The notes beneath the pieces are model-generated. The model was given only the letters and a program-made list of their open reading frames with translations. It searched no databases and was not told the origin of the DNA. A stretch of DNA of 64,000 nucleotides from positions 62,001-126,000 of the forward strand of contig JADNRY010000017.1 of the NCBI GenBank assembly GCA_015501585.1, given 5' to 3'. Of this stretch, positions 56,619 through 64,000 are shown in pieces (positions within the stretch are counted from its first letter, which is position 1; every line of letters starts with the position of its first letter). The translations under genes and the position numbers were made by a program. Source of the DNA: Rhodocollybia butyracea (Eukaryota > Basidiomycota > Agaricomycetes > Agaricales > Omphalotaceae).

Positions 56619-57286
56619 CAAGAGGCTCGATGGGCGTCTTCAAGGCGTCTTTAGTTATTTAAAACGTTATGAGTCATAGCAATCCGTGATCTTCAACCAT
56701 TCTATCTACAAGCAACACTAGAATAGCATACGACATGGTTGATTGTTCTTCGGCATTTTTAGATCCTTTGAACTTCTGACCTTCTCTTCCTAGAAATACT
56801 TGGCGCTTTCGGATCCTTATCATCTTTCCGCGCCGTTAGAATATGGTCAGAATCTCGAAGAAGCTTCAAGGAAGTCATCTTATACACCTTTGCATACACC
56901 AACCAGGAACGATGGGAATTGCCCTCGCGGTGTACAATCCTCCTCCACATGTTCATAAGCAGAAATAGTTCAAGTAAGTGCTATGCTCTGCATGAACGTT
57001 AAGTGCTAAGTCTATTAAGTATCTACTCTCCAGATTTTTATCATATATCTTCCACAAATCTGAAGGATAACTGAAGCAGAATCCGAGGTCTCCGTACACA
57101 GCCGTAGATGCTCCAATTTTTAATTCAGTTTTACACCGGAACCACAAGCATCGACGAATGATTATCACCTGATGTATCCTCATCTTCGGGCTTCTTGTAG
57201 CGCATGGAGCACGTTCAAAAATACAGCTTTCGTGCATATAATAACCCTTCCTTCTGAGCTTACACACCCTGATTCAGTGTCAAACC
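56619..57286. other. Divergent intergenic region
   Basis: Lies between the HtrL/YibB-like gene and the carboxypeptidase. Only chance frames were seen. It presumably holds both promoters. Confidence 0.45.
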
Positions 57287-60004
57287 ATGAGATCGCTATC
57301 CATCATATCGGGTGCTCTGACCACTCTGCTCGCCGTTCGTGGCGTCTTGGGTATCGGGGGCGCAAACCCAGGGTTCGAAGAGGCCCAGCAGATTCAAAGG
57401 GATCAGTTCAATCGTATGCGAGACAAGTTCCTAGGACCTAACAGTGACGATTTCTTGTCCAAAAGACAATCACCACCCCAAACGATCAACTTTTCGAACC
57501 CTGCTGCTCAGCAGTTCTTTGTCCCTGGGACTAGTATTCCGGATGGTGAGGGGATAGTGACGACGTACCTGTATACTTGTTGATAATTTTTTGTTATACT
57601 CCAGTCACTTTCGATGCCGGTATGAGCTATTGATCAAGTAGGTTGATTGTTTATCGAAAATTTAAATTTATAGGTCCTTCGTGGAGTGGTTTGCTTCCAA
57701 TTTCTGGTGATCCAAACGAGACACGCAAGCTCTTTTTCTGGTGAAGTTTCCACTTGGCCTCTATTGAGTATTATACCTAACGTTGTATTTAATTAAAGGT
57801 TCTGGCCGACGAATAACATTACCAATGGAGATAAACTTTTGTTCTGGACAAATGGCGAGTCGGCAGCAGCTCTACCGCTATCATTTTTTCGCACTAAATA
57901 TGTCATCCTTTAGGTGGACCTGGTTGCTCCTCCCTTGAAGGATTTTTGCAAGAGAATGGGCCGATCAGTGCGTAGATTTTCTCGCTCTGCCTTTCTACGA
58001 GGATGATTCAACTTGTAGCATAGGCTGGTCCTGGGGTCAGTCGGCCCCCACACCGTACGTTTGCCGATTCTCCATGATCTATCACCATGAAAACAGATTT
58101 GTAGAAACCAGTTCTCATGGACCAATCTTGCTCACATGATATGGGTCGAGCAGCCTGTTGGGGTATGATATCAACTTCTGGGATGATCATAACGTTTCCC
58201 TTACCCGAAAAATAGACCGGATTCAGTCAAGGAACTCCAAATATCACCAATGATGACGAGCTTGCTGCTCAACTCGTTGGCTTCCTCGGCCAGTTCCTCG
58301 AGGTCTTTTCCGAACTCAAGGGCAAAGACTTCTACCTGTCTGGAGAAAGTGTAAGCTAACTTGATCGATTGAATACACAGTTGCTAATTTTCTCCTAGTA
58401 CGCAGGATTCTGTAAGCGACACTCCGTACTTGGCTGACGAACGATTGTCCTCAAACGTATATCTAGACGTTCCATATATCGCCAATTTCATCTACGAAAA
58501 CCCAGGCCTCATAGATCTAAACCTTAAGGGAATAGACATTGCCGATCCGTCCCTTTCCTACGATGTTGTCCAAGATGAGATTCCTGCCCTTCGCTTCGCA
58601 CAAGCTCACTCCGATCTTTTCCCATTCACTGAAGCGCAATGGGCCGATTTCCAAAACATCTCAGATACCTGTGGATACACCGACTATTTGGAGAAATTTG
58701 TCACTTATCCTCCTGCTGGGCAATTGCCGTTCCCAGCTGGAGTGGTTGAGGGTACCTTTGGGACATTGAAATCGGGGTGTAGATTGCATAGTCCTATACA
58801 ACAGGCTGTTGGAGTGTACGTGTCAAATGTGCTATTTGAGTTATGCTTTTGACCAATGTCTTCTCAGATTAAACCCGGTCTTTGATGTTTACAGGTTCGT
58901 GCTGGCTGTTTCTTTGTGAGTGTGAGTTCAACCAAACGTTTTGGGATATTAGGGTATCGGACACTTGGCCCAGTCTTTGTAAGTACCTTCTTCGTTGCTT
59001 CAATGCTTAAATTTTAGCTAACTGTAATCAGGGAGCGTTCTAGGATTCCCAGGTATGTTCCGAACGATTCTTTCCAGATCGCGGTCCCATAAAGCCTAAC
59101 CCAATTCAAACCCTATCAGAGTCAACCCAACAGTTCATTTACTTCAATAGGTTTGTACTCTTTGTGCTCACTTTCTTGATTTTTTCTGATTAAATTCCTG
59201 ACTTGTTTGATTGTAGAACCGATGTGAGTTCGAACACTGGCCACGGACGTATCAAGTTATCAATTACCACTAATTCTAGGTCCAAGACGCAATTCATGCT
59301 CCTCATATTAACTGGGAAATCTGCGCGAGTAGATCAGTTTACGTGACCAAGACCGGGGCCCAAGGCAATGACCAGTCGGTTGCTTCAATGTGTGTTCTTA
59401 TCTTAACGATTTCCCAGTCTCTTCGACGGTTCTGAACAGCTATTTAGGCTCAGTATTTTCCCGAATGTCATCGAAAAGTCCGAGAGAGTGGTCGTAGTTC
59501 ATGGTTTGGCTGATTTTATTCTCGTGGCTGAAGGTACACGTATTGCTATCCAGTGAGCTGATTCTTAGTGCCGAAGCATTCATTAACTGAATATCCCGGA
59601 AGAAACATGACTTGGAACGGTGCCCAAGGCTTCCAAACTCCGATTGAAAATGAAACGTTCACGGTCGATGGCTTTGGTGTATTTGGAAACGAGCACACCG
59701 AACGTGGATTGACTTGTAAGTCTTTCTTGAAGCTATTTAACGTTCGTTGAACTTAATTTGGCGTCCATAGATGTCGAGTTTTATTACAGCGGCCATATGA
59801 CGCCTCGTGAGTTTCTACCTCATTATGTGTATAGTACAGAATAATAATAATTCCTTGTTTGCTTCTACAGAATTTGTTCCTTGGGCAGCTTACAACGCGT
59901 ACGTCCATCTACGTGCGGTTACCTACGACAGCCTCTGATTGCCTTGTTTTTCCTTTTCCAGTATCTCCTTCTTGCTAGGTCTTCAAGAAACTCCGTCCAC
60001 ATGA
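57287..60004 (+). CDS. Secreted serine carboxypeptidase (family S10)
   Basis: A secreted or vacuolar serine carboxypeptidase of about 560 residues spread over many very short exons. The start MRSLSIISGALTTLLAVRGVLG is a signal peptide; a propeptide with a KR site (LSKRQSPPQ) follows. Catalytic core: [35 protein letters not shown] (substrate-binding block), WVEQPVGVGFSQG, ELKGKDFYLSGESYAG (nucleophile serine), NVYLDVPYIANFIYENP, the aspartate in VVVHGLADFILVAEG, NMTWNGAQGFQTPIENE, and the histidine in YYSGHMTPQFVPWAAY. The C-terminus is ISFLLGLQETPST. All three catalytic residues are present and no GPI or membrane anchor was seen. It removes C-terminal residues from peptides at acid pH; a nutritional role is likely. 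Confidence 0.9.
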
Positions 60005-60453
60005 TGAATGCCGGTATCTACTTACATTGCATTACACTTATCCTTTGAAACTTGACTGTTTGAATGAAAACCTGTATGAGTATGCGATGGATGCGGGCCC
60101 GTGAACACAACGCCCGGTTGCAGTGTAAGAGACATGTTCGAGCCCTGCTATGTATTTGGGCATAGAGCGACGAGCGGCCGCGTGCCCCGCGGCGAGATTA
60201 CATGCTCATCTCGGTTGGTGGAGATATCCACCGTGTTGAGACTAGAATCGTGTGCATTTAGGCTGTAATGCATGCAATGTGCTGGCAATTGCGATGAACG
60301 ATCAACCTAGCCTAACTTTCGTAGAATTGCTGACCTAAGAATTGATGAGCTCGTAACTTGAACTTCAGCCATCGTTATCATCTCTAGATCCCGAGAACCC
60401 AATAAAAGGCAGATTGCTCGACTTGAACCTGTCGAAATTTCTTTACACTGCCA
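60005..60453. other. Intergenic region upstream of the tryptophan gene
   Basis: 449 bases with no gene. GC-rich palindromic sequence GCGGCCGCGTGCCCCGCGGC occurs near 60174. A TATA-like AATAAAAGG lies about 55 bases before the tryptophan start. Confidence 0.4.
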
Positions 60454-63052
60454 ATGGCAACCACTTTACCGTCTTTCCTCGCTGGCCAGCTCGATGTCTT
60501 GATGATAGACAATTTCGACTCTTTCACTTGGAATCTGTACCAGCAACTCTGTTTGCTTGGTGCTCAGGTGACGGTCATTAGGAACGACGCCATTTCGCCG
60601 TCGTTATTTCCAGAGCTCAAGATAAATTATCTTGTTATATCTCCTGGACCCGGTCATCCGAAAACGGACTCTGGAATTTCCAATGCAGCCATCGAGTTCT
60701 TTCAGGGCAAAGTTCCTGTTCTGGGTGTCTGTATGGGTCTCGAGTGTATGGTTGACTTGCATGGAGGTAATATAGCGTAAGTCTTTATCTGTCATCTAGT
60801 TCATTCCTGATTTTTTTTGCAGTTATGCAGGTGAAATCATGCACGGAAAAGTCAGTCGGATCCAACATGATGATCGAGGCCTCTTCAAAGGCATCCCTCA
60901 GGGAATCAAGTCCATTCGCTATCACTCTCTTAGCGCCGCTCTGACTTCCTTGCCACCTCAACTTGTTGTAAGCGCTGCTTCGGAAGAATCTGGTGTTATC
61001 ATGGGCATACGCCACCGCAAATATACTCTAGAATCAGTCCAGTATCACCCCGAGAGTATACTCAGTGAAGGAGGCGACGATCTGATTCGTAACTTTCTTG
61101 CCCTCCGAGGTGGCTTGTGGGAGGAAAACCCGGAGGCCCGCGTCCTTGATACATCTCTTCCCCCTTTCAACCTTGAAATTCCTGCCTTAAACAAGGGACC
61201 TGCCTCTTCCAAAGCAAAAATTCCCTCTATTCTCAACAAGATCCACACCCAACGACTCGAAGATGTTTCCCAAGCACAAAAAACTCCCGGTACTACTTTT
61301 GCAGACCTTCAGACTCTCCTTTCCCTTAATGTCGCTCCACCCCTCATTCCTTTCCTTCCTAGGCTAAAAAAGAACACGGAAGAACGTACTGCTCTTCTGG
61401 CGGAGATCAAACGTGCATCACCTTCTAAAGGTCCCATCTCCATTGCCACATCACCTGCAGCTCAGGCATTGACCTATGCCCTCGCTGGTGCTAATGCAAT
61501 CTCTGTTCTTACCGAGCCCAAGTGGTTCTTAGGGTCACTACAAGATATGCTGCATGCTCGTATGAGTGTAGCCAACTTACCAAACAGACCTGCCATATTA
61601 CGAAAGGACTTCATCCTTAGTAAATACCAGGTCTTGGAAGCGCGTATCTGGGGTGCCGATGCGATTCTGCTTATCGTAAGCATGCTTTCTGAAGCTCTCC
61701 TACGGGATTTATACCATTACAGCTTGGAGCTTGGCATGGAACCTCTTGTAGAGGTCAATAACGTGAAGGAAATGGAGCTAGCGCTATCCCTTCCCGCCAA
61801 AGTCATTGGTGTCAACAATCGGAATCTCCACGATTTCCAGGTGGACATGGCGACTACCAGTCGACTCAGCGATATGGTTCGCGGAAGGGACGTATTTTTG
61901 TGCGCACTGAGCGGTATAACGAACCCGGATGACGTAAAAAAGTATGCAGCAGAAGGAGTGAACGCTATACTCGTCGGTGAAAGCTTAATGCGAGCTAAAG
62001 ATCCGGCCGCTTACATTCGCAAGCTTTTATCGTTACCTGACTCCGAGCCTGCTCCTCTGAAAGAGTGGCGGTCGGGCACACCGTTAGTCAAGATTTGCGG
62101 TGTTCGAAACGAAGAAGAAGCGCTACTTGTTGCGGAAGCAGGAGCCGATATGTTGGGTTTGATGTTTGTCAAAAAATCAAGTCGGTACATCGACTTTGAC
62201 ACTGGAAAACGTATATCTGAAGCCATCCACGCCTCGAAACCCCCAATTTCACCTTCAAATTCGCTCGATGACTCTTCTCTTAATGTACCTTGGTTCACCT
62301 CCCAAATCAACCGTTTCGCCTCGATCGCTTCTAAACCTCTTATTGTCGGAGTTTTCCAAAACTCTTCTTTGTCCACCATTCTCCAGGCAATCTCATATTG
62401 CCAACTGGACGTTGTTCAGCTTCATGGCTCCGAGCCTACCGAATGGGCACGCCATATTCCTGTCCCTGTTATACGTGCCTTCCATGTTGGTAAGGAGTTA
62501 TCCAGCATCGATGGGATTACTCGCGGAGGTAACCACCACTTTATTTTACTCGACTCGCAGAGAGACGATGGAAGTGGCGTCAGCGGAGGCACGGGCAAAG
62601 TTGTGGATTGGAAACTGGCTAAACGCGTGGTTGACGCAGGTGAGATTGTTACAGACAACGCGGCCTACAAGACCGTTGAAGCTGTGGCAGCGGTAGCACC
62701 AATGCCACCAGTCACTGAGACTGAGCTCAGACCTGACCCGGCGAGTCCCGCCGAAGAATCTTCGCCAGTGACCAACGGTGAATTGAACGGACATGTGAAG
62801 CATGGTACCATATCGTCTTCTTCTGCAACATTATCTAGATATCCTCTCCCTATTATCCTTGCCGGCGGACTAAATGCGGAAAACATCGCCGAAGCTATCG
62901 CTGAAGTTCGCCCTTGGGCAGTTGATGTTAGTGGTGGTGTCGAGAATAAAGAGAAAACAGGAAAGGATATGGAGAAGGTCAGAGCTTTTATTCAACGTGT
63001 GAAGAGTGTTTCAAATTTGGAGAATGTCAACGGTCCTGGTTATGATGTATGA
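60454..63052 (+). CDS. trpC: Trifunctional tryptophan biosynthesis protein (GATase-IGPS-PRAI)
   Basis: One polypeptide of about 850 residues with three domains in the usual filamentous-fungal order. The glutamine amidotransferase part of anthranilate synthase (about residues 15-220) has MIDNFDSFTWNLYQ, ISPGPGHP, the nucleophile in GVCMG and the His/Glu pair in QYHPES. Indole-3-glycerol-phosphate synthase (about 255-520) has LLAEIKRASPSKGPI, ALAGANAISVLTEPKWFLGS, RPAILRKDFILSKYQVLEAR, VIGVNNRNLHDF and ILVGESLM. Phosphoribosylanthranilate isomerase (about 540-845) has VKICGVRNEEEA, GADMLGLMFV, VDVVQLHGSEP-type sequence, FILLDSQ...GGTGKVVDW, ILAGGLNAENI and VDVSGGVE. A single intron (60777-60822) lies after GGNIA. 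Because the trpC name also covers other layouts, the symbol follows Aspergillus/mushroom usage. Confidence 0.95.
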
Positions 63053-64000
63053 TGTGTATGTAGCTGAGGGTGGTAAATTATTAATTATTCATTCCCTTCA
63101 CTGGACTATTTGGCGACGATTTGTTGGTAATATTTACTAAGGGATAGCTTGGTGCAGCAGGAACTAGAAGTTATCGCGTTTTCGGTGCTACGTCCCATTT
63201 CCGTCGTACGGAAAAAACGAAGTTTCTCATTCAAATCTCGTATTGTGAGGGATTTGAAATCCTAGTCTTTTTCGTGGATGCTTATAACATGCGAGACAGC
63301 GCTTCAGCTCACCAGGCCATTCGATGATGACATCCTGGCATAAGTTTGTGAAGTTTGAACGTCTGTCCGAAAAGGTTCAACACGTACATGTGTACCCCCA
63401 TCAGCTCACGTTGGGACCCAACTTGAATTGCAATATACAACTACAGCGGTCAGACTGATGCTCTGGGTAGGTAAATCAGTATAAGCATCGCTATGGACAG
63501 TCTTAAGGTTTGATTTGTGTTTGAACATACGCATTAAGTTCAGGTACTACTTCGCCGCAAACCATCTTGAATGCAAGGAACAGTCTGTTTGCTTCGATTC
63601 CACTTTCTCCACTGGGGTTTCTGTGGGGCACAAAGTTTCTTCTCATCCCCGGCTTGTCCCCGGCCCTCCCATACAAGATATGTAAGTTCCTTGCAGACAT
63701 CGGGGCATGGTATTGCCCTATTTGACAAGTTCTATTGCCATGTTATCATCCTGCTACTTTCCATTCCAAAAGTCGTCCAGAAATAGTCCGCATCGTAAAA
63801 TCCAGGAATAAACGAAACGAGAGGGACGTCGGGCCATCAGGTCCAGTACTACAAGGAGGGACCGTTTGATGGGTCTCATTCCGATATCACGGGAGTCACA
63901 TCACTGATACTCAATTCCAGGGTGCAACTCCGGACACCGGATCCTCGGCGAGCTACTATAAAATTGTATGTAAATAATAAAATTTTGAACTTTAGCCATT
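63053..64000. other. Right-hand end of window, no confident gene
   Basis: A minus-strand frame at 63503-63700 ends EANRLFLAFKMVCGEVVPELNAYVQTQIKP. It could be the last exon of a gene that begins outside the window, but a competing frame over the same bases (63540-63728) is also open and no splice model was convincing. Confidence 0.35.

Noticed and set aside
60110..60150. Possible tRNA T-loop (GTTCGAGCCC) upstream of the tryptophan gene
   Set aside because: The flanking bases do not form a T stem or acceptor stem, and no D or anticodon arm is visible.
1..64000. CRISPR array, prophage, bacterial operons, rRNA
   Set aside because: None seen; intron-rich genes on both strands show that this is eukaryotic nuclear DNA.

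Overview
The window looks like a gene-dense piece of a mushroom-forming basidiomycete (Agaricomycetes) nuclear genome. Genes on both strands are cut by many short introns of about 45-60 bases with GT...AG ends. The gene set also fits: NoxR, a trifunctional GATase-IGPS-PRAI tryptophan enzyme, a cytochrome P450, a NACHT NLR-like protein, an SRPK-like kinase and small cysteine-rich secreted proteins. No rRNA, complete tRNA, CRISPR or bacterial operon structure was seen. Exons were assembled by eye from splice signals and protein-family conservation, so small exon ends may be off.

Layout. 1-524: 5' part of noxR (minus). 1233-2560: gene-poor, perhaps a relic. 2746-7784: P4-ATPase flippase (minus), sharing a 50-bp divergent promoter with a TFIIIA-like zinc-finger gene (7835-9324, plus). 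9403-11793: membrane-anchored DXD glycosyltransferase. 12518-13894: transaldolase (minus). 14330-16527: flavin amine oxidase with broken frame (minus). 19088-21431: cytochrome P450 (plus). 22726-25489: MFS transporter (minus). 25763-25960: kinase relic. 26401-31348: NACHT NLR-like gene (minus). 32060-37874: SUV39/Clr4-class SET histone methyltransferase (plus). 38628-39275: small conserved-looking protein (minus). 40049-42253: S9 prolyl-oligopeptidase-family enzyme (plus). 43634-44854: SRPK-like kinase lacking its catalytic loop. 45043-46054: two tiny genes (minus).

From about 46.15 to 55.48 kb lies a diverged tandem duplication with a period of about 4.8 kb. Each unit carries one small secreted cysteine-rich protein gene (47935-48772 and 52179-53108) with a conserved TATA promoter. 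Both units end in the 3' part of an HtrL/YibB-like type II membrane protein gene. That gene is truncated in unit 1 (50860-50955) and complete in unit 2 (55389-56618). Unit 2 was later hit by a 1.16-kb non-autonomous DNA transposon (53541-54696) with an 8-bp target duplication, and unit 1 supplies the empty site. Unit 1 contains a perfect 100-bp direct repeat. The window ends with a secreted serine carboxypeptidase S10 (57287-60004) and the tryptophan enzyme (60454-63052).

One theme crosses gene boundaries. Several otherwise full-length conserved genes (flippase, SET methyltransferase, NLR, amine oxidase) lose frame by a single base at short homopolymers. This looks more like uncorrected homopolymer-length error than simultaneous gene death, and it should be settled before any of them is called a pseudogene.
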